In this document: in pieces, positions 24,615 to 32,185 of the stretch | Numbering within the stretch: position 1 is the first letter of the stretch | Layout: every line of letters begins with the position of its first letter | From: an uncultured Bacilli bacterium | GTDB lineage: Bacteria > Bacillota_I > Bacilli_A > RFN20 > CAG-449 | DNA: 64,000 bases | Assembly (NCBI GenBank): GCA_944332075.1 | Contig: CALVJL010000007.1 | Span: forward strand, 1-64,000 | Direction of reading: 5' to 3' | Notes under the pieces: model-generated | What the model was told of the DNA's origin: nothing | Seen by the model: the letters and a program-made list of their open reading frames with translations, nothing else | Databases searched by the model: none | Program-made: the position numbers and the translations under genes

Positions 24615-24710
24615 ATCATGAGCTAAAAGTTCACTAGCAGAGGTTAGGATGTTTAGTCGGTTATACTCAATTTATGTTAAAAAAATGCTAAATTTTGCTA
24701 ATTTTGGCAC

Positions 24711-24750
24711 AAAAAAAGGTTTGACCAGCGATTTTCACTGTATCAAACCT
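24711..24750 (-). terminator. Terminator of the yitT-gltX-tRNA-Glu unit
   Basis: On the minus strand AGGTTTGA pairs with TCAAACCT, with an inner CAGTGA/TCGCTG stem and AAA loop, followed by seven T. It lies 12 bases beyond the tRNA 3' end. Confidence 0.9.
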
Positions 24751-24762
24751 ATGCTTTCAATA

Positions 24763-24839
24763 TGGTGATCCTTAGGAGACTCGAACTCCTACTCTTCTCC
24801 TTGAGAGGGAGACGTGTTAACCAGTTCCACCAAAGGACC
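24763..24839 (-). tRNA. tRNA-Glu (anticodon CTC), probable attachment site
   Basis: The minus strand gives a seven-pair acceptor stem (GGTCCTT with AAGGATC, one G-U), a D arm, an anticodon stem TCTCC/GGAGA with loop CTCTCAA (anticodon CTC, reading GAG), a T arm AGGAG-TTCGAGT-CTCCT, and an encoded CCA. It lies 31 bases downstream of gltX, whose product charges it, so enzyme and substrate share a transcript. The 3' end faces the phage-like element and is the likely attB. Confidence 0.93.
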
Positions 24840-24870
24840 AATGTGGTGCTTAGTTATTACACCACATTTT

Positions 24871-26535
24871 TTACATCAATGCAATAGCTTTTTCAATTCT
24901 CCGGTTAATTTCTTCCTTACCGAGAATTCTTAAGATGTAATAAATATTTGGAGATTGTTTTGATGAAGTTAATGCAATTCTAATCATCTCTGCAACATCA
25001 CCGACTTGTCCGATATAAAGATCTCTATTTTTCTTTAAGGTCTTCATATTTTCCGCAAAATGATATTTGGCTCCTAAAGCTTTTAAAGAAGCAAACCAAG
25101 TGCTTTCATCAGTATCATAATTTAAAGTAGCAGCGAACTCTCTTAAAATATTTTTAATTAATTCTTTATCAAAATTTGGATTAAACGGTAATGGATTGCT
25201 TTCCATTAATTCCGAATAATATGGTTCATACATAAACTTAATCTTATCAAAGACTTCAGAATAGGTAACATAGTCTTTTCTTGGATTAGGTTTATCTTTT
25301 TCAATATCCATAATCTTCTCAAAATATTCTTCATTAGAAGTAATGAGCTTATAGAAGTTTTGATCATACTTTTCAGTATATTTTTTCATTTCTTCTAACA
25401 TCTTTTTCGCGGTATATTTTCCGATTACTTCTTTAGAAATATTTCTTAATTTCTCTAAATCGAATAACGCTCCATCAAGAGACATTTTATCAAAGGAGAA
25501 GGTAAAATCATCTAAACCTAAAGTTGGATTTTCAATATGCCATTCTTCATAGTTAGAATTAGCAATTGTATATAAATATTCTTTAATTGCTTCAACTGGA
25601 TAGCCGTCTTGAAGGAAATAGGCAATAGCAGCTTCATTATCTTTTCTCTTTGATAATTTTCTCTTATTTCCGTTATCGAGTTTCATGATAACTGGAAGAT
25701 GAGCATATTTAGGAGCCTTCCAGCTCATGGAAGCAAATAATTCAAGGTGAATAGGTAAAGATGGAAGCCATTCTTCGCCGCGGGAGACAATCGTTGTTCT
25801 CATAAAGTGATCATCGACTAAATGAGCGAAATGGTAAGTTGGTAAACCATCAGATTTATAAATAACGATGTCTTGGTCATTTTCTGATAGGAAAAGGTGA
25901 CCTCTAACTAAATCATCGACTTCAACTTTATTATTGTGATCGCCCATTGATTTAAAACGGATGACATAAGGTTTGCCCTCTTTAATTAAAACCATAGCTT
26001 CATCGACTGATAATTTACGGCATTTCGCGTATTCTCCGTAGTAACCTGGGATAATTTTATTTTCTTCTTGAGTCTTTCTTAAAGCCTGTAAATCTTCTTG
26101 AGAGCAAAAGCATGGATAGGCCCGTCCTCTTAATAATAAATCCTTAATTACGACTTTATAAATATCCGCGCGGTGAGATTGGATATATGGTCCATATTTT
26201 CCTTCTTCATGGTCACCTAAATAACCTTCATCTGGGACGACATTAAAGACTGCGAGTTGATCGAGTAATTCTTTTCCTGATCCTTCAATTTCTCTTTTAG
26301 TATCAGTATCTTCAAGACGGGTAAAGAAGACACCTTTGCTTTGATGAGCGACTTTTTCAGCAACTAAGGTTGTAAAAAGTGAACCAGTATGTAAAAAGCC
26401 GGTTGGTGAAGGAGCAAAACGAGTAACTTCGGCACCTTCAGGAAGATTTCTTGAAGGATATCTCTTTTCTAAATCTGCGACAGTTTCTGTGACTTCTGGG
26501 AAAATTAAATTTGCTAAATCTGATAATGTAGCCAT
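24871..26535 (-). CDS. gltX: Glutamyl-tRNA synthetase
   Basis: Attaches glutamate to tRNA-Glu (and often tRNA-Gln in this type of bacterium). The 554-residue protein has a HIGH-type motif in FAPSPTGFLHTGSL (residues 40-53), the KMSKS equivalent KLSKR, and the family landmarks EDTDTKR and PTYHFAHLVDDHFM. It is somewhat longer than the common 480 residues, with an N-terminal extension of about 35 residues. AAAGG precedes the ATG, 12 bases behind yitT, and the gene runs into tRNA-Glu. Confidence 0.97.
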   Translation of the reverse strand: MATLSDLANLIFPEVTETVADLEKRYPSRNLPEGAEVTRFAPSPTGFLHTGSLFTTLVAEKVAHQSKGVFFTRLEDTDTKREIEGSGKELLDQLAVFNVVPDEGYLGDHEEGKYGPYIQSHRADIYKVVIKDLLLRGRAYPCFCSQEDLQALRKTQEENKIIPGYYGEYAKCRKLSVDEAMVLIKEGKPYVIRFKSMGDHNNKVEVDDLVRGHLFLSENDQDIVIYKSDGLPTYHFAHLVDDHFMRTTIVSRGEEWLPSLPIHLELFASMSWKAPKYAHLPVIMKLDNGNKRKLSKRKDNEAAIAYFLQDGYPVEAIKEYLYTIANSNYEEWHIENPTLGLDDFTFSFDKMSLDGALFDLEKLRNISKEVIGKYTAKKMLEEMKKYTEKYDQNFYKLITSNEEYFEKIMDIEKDKPNPRKDYVTYSEVFDKIKFMYEPYYSELMESNPLPFNPNFDKELIKNILREFAATLNYDTDESTWFASLKALGAKYHFAENMKTLKKNRDLYIGQVGDVAEMIRIALTSSKQSPNIYYILRILGKEEINRRIEKAIALM

Positions 26536-26547
26536 AAATAAACCTTT

Positions 26548-27594
26548 CTATTGAATCGGTTTAAGGAAGAATTTTCCATAAACCCTAAATGCGTTATTAA
26601 CAGTAACGAATGCATGCGGATCAATTTTATAAATAATCTGCGTCGCCTTCTTTAATTCAAATGAAGAGATAACGGTAAAGATAATCTTTTTATCGGAATT
26701 ATAGAAAGCACCTTTAGCATCGACAATCGTGCAGCCATGCGGGAATTGCTGAATGAGCATCTTAGCAACGCGCGGCTCACTGGTAACGATTTGTAATTGA
26801 ACCTTTTTATTTCTTGTCGAGATATGATCGATAACCAGTGATGACGTAAAGAAATAAATTAAGGTATATAAAGCCATGGTGAATGAACCCGGGACACCAG
26901 GTGATGTCGGGGTATCAACCGCGGCTAATAAGGTATAAGCGATAACAATTGATGTATTGATAATCAAAACATATTTTCCAATTGCGATACCTTTTTTCAA
27001 TGCAAAGTACATCGAGATGATATCCGTGCCTCCGGTTGAGTGACCTAATTCAACAGCGATAGAAATAGCTAAGCCGTTTAAGACACCTGCAAAAACCGCG
27101 CGGGCTAATAAATCGTTTTGGATATCAAAAATTTCGCACCACGATTCCGGTATCACAGAAATAAAAACAGATGTTAATAAAACATTGATAACCGAAAAGA
27201 TAGCGAATTTCTTGCCGATGCAGAAGAACGCTAAAAGGAATAAAGGAATATTCACCGCGAAATAGATAATAGACTGCATCGTGGCATGACTAATAATATA
27301 ATCAATTCCTAACTTATCTAATATTAATATTATTACTTGGCCAAACCCGGTTACACCTCCGCCGATTAAGTTATAATGATTAATATTAGGTGGTTCAACA
27401 AGTACACCATTTTCAATAACTGGCTCTATAATATTAGCGCTAGGAGAAACTAAAGCCCTATATGAATAAGCCAAAGCAAAAGCGGCAATAACCGTTCCAA
27501 TTAAAATAAAGCCATTACTAGTTAGAAATTTTAAGACTGGATGTTCTAAGACATAATCATTCCATTTTTCTTTAAGTGCTGCAATACGCTTCAT
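26548..27594 (-). CDS. YitT family membrane protein
   Basis: A 348-residue integral membrane protein of the YitT/DUF161 family. Five or six membrane spans are visible from residue 25 to about 260 (GFILIGTVIAAFALAYS, VIILILDKLGI, GGTDIISMYFAL), followed by a soluble DUF2179 domain (VQLQIVTSEPRVAKMLI, CTIVDAKGAFYNSDKKII). Function is unsettled; members are often considered transporters or nucleotide-responsive proteins. It is the first gene of the yitT-gltX-tRNA-Glu unit. GAGGAAA lies slightly far (about 11 bases) from the ATG. Confidence 0.93.
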   Translation of the reverse strand: MKRIAALKEKWNDYVLEHPVLKFLTSNGFILIGTVIAAFALAYSYRALVSPSANIIEPVIENGVLVEPPNINHYNLIGGGVTGFGQVIILILDKLGIDYIISHATMQSIIYFAVNIPLFLLAFFCIGKKFAIFSVINVLLTSVFISVIPESWCEIFDIQNDLLARAVFAGVLNGLAISIAVELGHSTGGTDIISMYFALKKGIAIGKYVLIINTSIVIAYTLLAAVDTPTSPGVPGSFTMALYTLIYFFTSSLVIDHISTRNKKVQLQIVTSEPRVAKMLIQQFPHGCTIVDAKGAFYNSDKKIIFTVISSFELKKATQIIYKIDPHAFVTVNNAFRVYGKFFLKPIQ

Positions 27595-27716
27595 AAACTA
27601 ATTTTTTCCTCATTAGTATTTTAGCATTTGAAAAATTTTTATCTATATAAAGATAATTGAAATAAGAAAGTCTTTTGTAAAACTTAGTTTCTTTATTAAT
27701 TTTTGTAAATAAATGC

Positions 27717-27745
27717 ATGACAGAAGAAAAATTTTAAAGTATAAT
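27717..27745 (+). promoter_or_regulatory. Strong sigma-A-type promoter
   Basis: ATGACA and TATAAT are separated by 17 bases, a near-consensus vegetative promoter for the thioredoxin-like gene. An inverted repeat at 27756-27789 (AAGCC...GGCTT with AATAATA/TATTATT) would form a hairpin near the 5' end of the message. Confidence 0.8.
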
Positions 27746-27815
27746 CGCTATTGAAAAGCCCTAATAATAATGGTATTATTATTTGGCTTATGTTTTAACT
27801 AATAGGAGGTTCGAC

Positions 27816-28496
27816 ATGAATACAAAAGTCGGGAATTTCTTTGTTTCAATCGGTCGCGGAATCAAGAAAGGATTCTTCGGTCTTATCAACTGGATCAAGA
27901 CAACTGCTTGGATTCAACCATTATTAATAGTTGCAGTTATCTTAGGTATCATTCTTTGCATTAAACCGGTTGGTTCATTAATCGGTAATCTCTTCAACCC
28001 AGATACCACCTATCAATTCTATCGTCAACATACCGCTGATATGGATGATGTCTTAACTGTTATGAATAAAGACGGTACTAGCATTGTCTTATTCTACAGC
28101 GAGGATTCTTCTAGTAAGGATGCTGAAACAGCTATTATCAATTTCAACGCTGCTAATCCATCAGTTAGTTGGTACTGCATCAATGTCGATGGCACAAGCG
28201 ATGAAGAAAATGATTTAGGTCAAACCGAAAAAGAACAATTACAAGATCAATTCGCTAATGAATTCCTCGATCAGTACGATAATCTTTATTACGAATTACC
28301 AGAAAGCATGAAGGATTCAAATTATCCAACAACCTTAGCTACCGATAGCGCAGCTATCCCAACTCCTCTCTTCGCTCGTTACGATAAAGGTGAATTATAC
28401 GGAGTTAAAGTTGGAGTTAATTCAACTAACCCAGGTAAAGATCTCGATAACTTCATTAACGGCACTAAAGAAGACTGGGCTAACTTCACAATCTAA
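27816..28496 (+). CDS. Membrane-anchored thioredoxin-like protein lacking CXXC
   Basis: A 226-residue protein with one membrane span (about residues 33-52, PLLIVAVILGIILCI) and an extracytoplasmic domain. SIVLFYSEDSSSKDAE sits where thioredoxins carry FWAxWCxxC, and IPTPLFARYDKGELYG matches the cis-proline strand and turn, so the fold is likely thioredoxin-like without catalytic cysteines. The ATG at 27816 follows AGGAGG; an earlier in-frame start would cover that site. It is transcribed alone between a strong promoter and a terminator. The role is unknown, perhaps a binding or scaffold domain. Confidence 0.6.
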   Translation: MNTKVGNFFVSIGRGIKKGFFGLINWIKTTAWIQPLLIVAVILGIILCIKPVGSLIGNLFNPDTTYQFYRQHTADMDDVLTVMNKDGTSIVLFYSEDSSSKDAETAIINFNAANPSVSWYCINVDGTSDEENDLGQTEKEQLQDQFANEFLDQYDNLYYELPESMKDSNYPTTLATDSAAIPTPLFARYDKGELYGVKVGVNSTNPGKDLDNFINGTKEDWANFTI

Positions 28497-28504
28497 CAAA
28501 TAAT

Positions 28505-28529
28505 AGGAACTGACAAAAGTTCCTTTTTT
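28505..28529 (+). terminator. Terminator of the thioredoxin-like gene
   Basis: AGGAACT and AGTTCCT form a seven-pair stem with a six-base loop, followed by six T, nine bases after the stop. Confidence 0.9.
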
Positions 28530-28537
28530 CTTGCTAA

Positions 28538-28561
28538 TAAAAAAAATGAGATAACTCTCAT
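28538..28561 (-). terminator. Terminator of the ylbF-rsmD-coaD operon
   Basis: On the minus strand ATGAGA-GTTA-TCTCAT is followed by eight T, just beyond the coaD stop. It stands back to back with the opposing terminator. Confidence 0.85.
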
Positions 28562-28563
28562 TT

Positions 28564-29058
28564 TTATTTTTTTATCTTTAATTCTTTTTCCCGAATTGCA
28601 AATTGCTCAATGACAATTGGAGGAACTAGCCCAGAAATATCGACGTTATGATAACGGAACTCTTTAATTGACGAAGAGGAAATAAAAGACTTGCCAGGTG
28701 AGGCCATTAAAAAGACCATCTCTATACTTTTATCAAGATATTCATTACCCGCGGCTAAAGCGAATTCGTATTCAAAATCAGTCACCGCGCGTAAGCCTCT
28801 GACTATCGCTGAGCAATTTAACTTCTTCGCGACATTAACAATTAAGTCTTCAGAAATAATTACTTCGACATTAGGAATATCTTTACAAGCTTCTTTCACC
28901 ATCAATAAACGCTGCTGAGGGGTAAAGAAGGAGGTTTTAGAAATATTTTTTGCGACGCAGACATAGATTTTATCAAAAAGCTTCGCGCATCTTTTAATAA
29001 TATCGATATGGCCGTTGGTCACTGGATCAAACGAACCAGGATAGATAACAGATCTCAT
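28564..29058 (-). CDS. coaD: Phosphopantetheine adenylyltransferase
   Basis: Transfers AMP to 4'-phosphopantetheine in coenzyme A synthesis. The 164-residue length is typical. YPGSFDPVTNGHIDII carries the nucleotidyltransferase TxGH motif, IVRGLRAVTDFEYEF the phosphopantetheine-binding region, and PGKSFISSSSIKE the ISSTxIR equivalent. It overlaps the end of rsmD by four bases (ATGA), the same pairing as in Bacillus and many relatives. Confidence 0.97.
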   Translation of the reverse strand: MRSVIYPGSFDPVTNGHIDIIKRCAKLFDKIYVCVAKNISKTSFFTPQQRLLMVKEACKDIPNVEVIISEDLIVNVAKKLNCSAIVRGLRAVTDFEYEFALAAGNEYLDKSIEMVFLMASPGKSFISSSSIKEFRYHNVDISGLVPPIVIEQFAIREKELKIKK

Positions 29059-29606
29059 TTTAAAGTCCTTTCTAAGAGAAGATAAACAATTCCGTAATGA
29101 TATTTCTTATGATAAACAAAACGTTCATCTTCATTTAATTCTTCATCGCTTTCTTTAACAATTAAGCAATCCTTATTTAGTAAATCTAATTCAATTAATA
29201 AATCGACAGCTCCTTGATAATACTCTTTAAATTTATAAGGGGGATCGAGATAAACGATATCGAATTTAATATTTTTATCGCTTAATGATTTTAAATAAGT
29301 ATGAAAATCACCTTTATTAACATGCGTTTGTTCTTCAATCTTTAAAGTCTCAATGTTATTTTTTATTGTTTGGTACGCTTTAAAGTTTTTATCAAGAAAA
29401 TAGCATTCTCTTCCCCCGCGCGATAATGATTCTAAGCCTAAAGCCCCAGAGCCAGCGAATAAATCTAAAATCACCGCGTCAATAACCTTTTCACCGATAA
29501 TTGACATTAAAGCTTCGCGAACTTTATCAGTCGTCGGACGCGTTGTCGTCACTTCTGGAGCTTTAATTAATAAATGCCGGTACTTACCTGCGATAATCCT
29601 TAGCAT
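29055..29606 (-). CDS. rsmD: 16S rRNA (guanine966-N2) methyltransferase
   Basis: Methylates G966 of 16S rRNA. A 183-residue Rossmann methyltransferase: MLRIIAGKYRHLLIKAP at the start, TRPTTDKVREALMSI, DLFAGSGALGLESLSRG (SAM site) and YLDPPYKF (catalytic DPPY). All family landmarks are present. It sits between the ylbF-like gene (seven-base overlap) and coaD. Confidence 0.96.
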   Translation of the reverse strand: MLRIIAGKYRHLLIKAPEVTTTRPTTDKVREALMSIIGEKVIDAVILDLFAGSGALGLESLSRGGRECYFLDKNFKAYQTIKNNIETLKIEEQTHVNKGDFHTYLKSLSDKNIKFDIVYLDPPYKFKEYYQGAVDLLIELDLLNKDCLIVKESDEELNEDERFVYHKKYHYGIVYLLLERTLK

Positions 29607-29950
29607 ATTTTCTTTTTCCTTCTAAAACGAGAAAGCAAATTTCTTTCTAAATAGACAAAAGGTTCATTAGCCTCGTTATAGACTTTTAAATATTCTTGAA
29701 CTAAGGGATGGGAGTCTAATGCAAGTTTTTTCTCATGGAGAATTTTCTTTTTTTCTTCGCAGATAGGTGAAGTGCTTTGATACCAACGCAAAACTTCATT
29801 ATAGGCATCTAAAGCTTGATTCATCTCCTTAGATAAACGTCTAACTTCTTCATTATTAATTAATTTTTTTTCGATTTCTTGATATCTTTTCATCACTTCG
29901 CGAGAAAAGATTTTATTAGCTAGTAGAGTTTCTAATTCTTCAAGTTCCAT
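29600..29950 (-). CDS. YlbF family regulator-like protein
   Basis: A 116-residue helical protein of the YlbF/YmcA type, with two amphipathic helical stretches (SREVMKRYQEIEKKL, VRRLSKEMNQALDAYNEV) and HPLVQEYLKVYNEAN near the C-terminus. In Bacillus, YlbF, YmcA and YaaT form a complex that influences RNase Y processing, sporulation and competence. Gene order ylbF-rsmD-coaD supports the call. The C-terminus ends in a basic FRRKKK patch. Confidence 0.8.
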   Translation of the reverse strand: MELEELETLLANKIFSREVMKRYQEIEKKLINNEEVRRLSKEMNQALDAYNEVLRWYQSTSPICEEKKKILHEKKLALDSHPLVQEYLKVYNEANEPFVYLERNLLSRFRRKKKIC

Positions 29951-29992
29951 AAGTACCTCTTATATCAGTATTTTACAAATTTATCAATGATT

Positions 29993-30006
29993 AGTAAATA
30001 TTTACT
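29993..30006. promoter_or_regulatory. Palindromic operator before the DtxR/MntR-like gene
   Basis: AGTAAATATTTACT is a perfect 14-base palindrome about 47 bases upstream of the ATG, a likely autoregulatory site for the metal-responsive repressor or part of its promoter. Confidence 0.6.
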
Positions 30007-30052
30007 TAAAGCTGTTAATCATGCTAAAATAAGCCCAAGAGGTAACTATAAT

Positions 30053-30427
30053 ATGCACATTTTAGAATCTGGTCAAGATTATCTTGAACGCATTTTAATG
30101 ATTAAGAATAAAAAAGGTGTCGTTAGAAGTATCGATATTGCTAATGAGTTAAATTTCTCTAAGCCAAGCGTCTCAGTCGCGATGAAAAAACTTAGAGAAG
30201 AGCATCTAATTGAAGTTGATGAGAAAGGTTATATCACTTTAACAGAAGAAGGATACAAAATTGCTTCAGGAATCTTAGAAAGACACGTCATCATCTCGAA
30301 AATGCTCATCTCATTAGGCGTTAATGAAAAAACGGCCTTAGAAGATGCTTGCAAAATCGAACACGACTTAAGCGAAGAAACCTTCCAGGCTATTAAAAAT
30401 CACTTTTTAAATAAGGTTAACAAATAA
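30053..30427 (+). CDS. DtxR/MntR-family metal-dependent regulator
   Basis: A 124-residue regulator: winged HTH in residues 1-65 (SGQDYLERILMI, VRSIDIANELNFSKPSVSVA) and a short dimerisation domain with metal-ligand residues in EDACKIEHDLSEETF. There is no C-terminal FeoA/SH3 domain, so it is MntR-like in length. The ATG at 30053 follows AGAGG; a longer in-frame version would cover the promoter palindrome. It is convergent with the ABC-transporter operon, whose far upstream region carries DtxR-type palindromes, so it may control that operon. Whether it senses manganese, iron or haem is not visible. Confidence 0.88.
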   Translation: MHILESGQDYLERILMIKNKKGVVRSIDIANELNFSKPSVSVAMKKLREEHLIEVDEKGYITLTEEGYKIASGILERHVIISKMLISLGVNEKTALEDACKIEHDLSEETFQAIKNHFLNKVNK

Positions 30428-30438
30428 CCTTATTTTTT
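30410..30438 (+). terminator. Terminator of the DtxR-like gene
   Basis: AATAAGGTTA and TAACCTTATT pair perfectly (ten pairs), followed by TTTT. It overlaps the end of the opposing small gene. Confidence 0.88.
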
Positions 30439-30543
30439 ATTTTTGCTCATTTGATAACGGACAAAAATAATAACTAAACAGATAAAGGCGATAGTAATGC
30501 CGATAAGAGCAATCATCCGCGGCAGGGAAATCAAACTATTCAT
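30430..30543 (-). CDS. 37-residue single-span membrane peptide coupled to the ABC operon
   Basis: A short gene starts inside the last codons of the ABC-transporter gene (eight-base overlap) behind a strong GGAAGGAG site. The product has a positive-inside pattern: a short leader, a hydrophobic span of about residues 10-28 (MIALIGITIAFICLVIIFV) and a basic tail RYQMSKNKK. Its size and place recall small subunits such as CydX-type peptides that stabilise larger membrane complexes, but no sequence family is claimed. It was probably missed because of length. Confidence 0.75.
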   Translation of the reverse strand: MNSLISLPRMIALIGITIAFICLVIIFVRYQMSKNKK

Positions 30544-32185
30544 AGATTACTCCTTCCTTCAATAAATAGACTTTATCGCAGTATTGAGCGATATTTTCTT
30601 GATGGGAGACAATAATAACTGACATATCTCCCTTTTCTTTTAATAAGGCTTTATAAATTAATGAAGCATTAAGCGAATCAATATTACTTGTCGGCTCATC
30701 GAGTAATAAAAGCTTTGGTTTTCTTAAAAAGACTCTCGCTAAACCAATTCTTTGTTTTTCGCCTAAAGAAATATTTAATGCGCTTTCGTTAATAACGGTA
30801 TCTAACTTATTCGGTAAATTATTAATAAACTCACCTAAAGAAGCTTTTTCTAATGCTATCATGATTTCTTCATCACTAGCGTCGGCTTTAGCGATTTTTA
30901 AGTTATCGCGGATTGTTTCATTAAAGAGATAGGTTTGCTGAGAGAACATGCTGACATTATCTTTTAATGATGTATCATCAATAGTACGTAATTCTTGATC
31001 GTTATAATAGATTGCACCTTGATAAGGATAATAACGCATTAAAAGTTTTAATAAGGTCGATTTACCCGCGCCGGACTGCCCTTTTAATAAGACAATTTCA
31101 CCTTTGTTAACATGGAAATTAACCTTATTTAAGATTATTTTCTCGTCATAGCCAAAGGACAGATTCTGAATATCTAAAGAAGTAAAATCAAAAGTCTTAT
31201 CATTATGAACTTCTTTTACTTTAGCTTTTTCGTCAAGCAAAGCAAATAAGCGTCTAGCCGAAGCAAAGGTTTGATTTAAATTGCCTGGTAAGGAAGCTAA
31301 AGAAACCACCGGGCCATAAGAAGTTAATAAAGTAACTAGAGAAACGATAATTAATGAAAAGGCGATTAATCCTTTATTAAAGAGATAAAAGTTTAAAAAG
31401 AGCATTGCTAAGGCGGAAAGAATAATTAATGTATCAACGACAATTCTAACGGTTTTAGAGTTATATAAACTTTTTTCGCTTTGCTTTTGTAAGCTTAAAG
31501 TTTTTGCTAAATTTTCCTTTTTAATCTCTTCTTCCTTTTGCGAAAAGATAATATCGTTTTTACCTTTTAAAATATCGAGGTAAAAGCTTTGATAAGAAGC
31601 CAATTCACTTCGATAGATCTTTCCGTTACGTTTATTAATTTGATAAAAGATTAGAGGAATAACTACGCCGATTAACAAATAGAAAGCTAAAGCTAGTAAG
31701 CCAGTTAAATAATGGACAAATAAACTTAAAAAGACTACAATCACCCCATTAGCGATTAAAGCGATTAAAATCGGGGAAATAGTATGCGCGTAGAAAACCT
31801 CCAATGTTTCAACATCGCTAGTAATCTGGGAAACTAAATCACCTTTAGAATCGTTATCGACTTTACTCGGTGAAAGGCTTCTTACCTTTTCAAAAATAAT
31901 ATGCCTGATAGAAGCTAAAATCTTAAAGGCGATATAGTGATTTGAATACTGTTCAAAATAACGTAAGACTCCGCGTAAAACTCCAAATAATACCATTAAC
32001 GATAATAAAAGAGGATAAGATAAGGTGATAGCTAACCCTAAAGCCTTAGCTAAGGTTAACGAAGCAAAAATAGCTACTGACATCGCCAGAAGATTTCCGA
32101 CAATTCCGTTAATCACTGCTAAGATGACAATTTTTCTAAATCCTTTAATTAAGGATAATAACCTGATAATTAAATTCTTACGCAT
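30536..32185 (-). CDS. ABC transporter, fused permease-ATPase (CydC-like)
   Basis: A 549-residue half-transporter with six membrane spans (residues 1-300) and a nucleotide-binding domain: LLKGQSGAGKSTLL (Walker A), the degenerate signature NISLGEKQRIG and LLLLDEPTSNID (Walker B). It pairs with the preceding half-transporter (eight-base overlap). Such pairs resemble CydDC, which exports cysteine/glutathione or handles haem. The ATG at 32185 follows GAAGGTG. The altered signature suggests this half contributes the non-consensus ATP site of the heterodimer. Confidence 0.88.
   Translation of the reverse strand: MRKNLIIRLLSLIKGFRKIVILAVINGIVGNLLAMSVAIFASLTLAKALGLAITLSYPLLLSLMVLFGVLRGVLRYFEQYSNHYIAFKILASIRHIIFEKVRSLSPSKVDNDSKGDLVSQITSDVETLEVFYAHTISPILIALIANGVIVVFLSLFVHYLTGLLALAFYLLIGVVIPLIFYQINKRNGKIYRSELASYQSFYLDILKGKNDIIFSQKEEEIKKENLAKTLSLQKQSEKSLYNSKTVRIVVDTLIILSALAMLFLNFYLFNKGLIAFSLIIVSLVTLLTSYGPVVSLASLPGNLNQTFASARRLFALLDEKAKVKEVHNDKTFDFTSLDIQNLSFGYDEKIILNKVNFHVNKGEIVLLKGQSGAGKSTLLKLLMRYYPYQGAIYYNDQELRTIDDTSLKDNVSMFSQQTYLFNETIRDNLKIAKADASDEEIMIALEKASLGEFINNLPNKLDTVINESALNISLGEKQRIGLARVFLRKPKLLLLDEPTSNIDSLNASLIYKALLKEKGDMSVIIVSHQENIAQYCDKVYLLKEGVIYE

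Larger units (their letters stand above)
1..24762. mobile_element. Right part of a prophage-like element integrated beside tRNA-Glu
   Basis: All genes from base 9 to 24461 are on the minus strand and include phage replication genes (polymerase A, VapE, DUF2815, DUF2800, VRR-NUC, SNF2), a late-regulator-like gene, ParB-methylase and HNH. The right edge abuts the 3' end of a tRNA-Glu gene pointing into the element, the usual geometry for tyrosine-integrase insertion. No integrase, terminase large subunit or capsid gene is visible, so the left end lies outside the window and the exact boundary is inferred. The second attachment copy cannot be seen. Confidence 0.8.
24462..24762. other. Right-end intergenic region of the element
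   Basis: These 301 bases hold no gene. They contain the leader of the XRE operon with an inverted repeat (24489-24509), three 19-bp tandem repeats (24558-24614) and the terminator behind tRNA-Glu (24711-24750). The element boundary should lie near the tRNA end. Confidence 0.6.
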
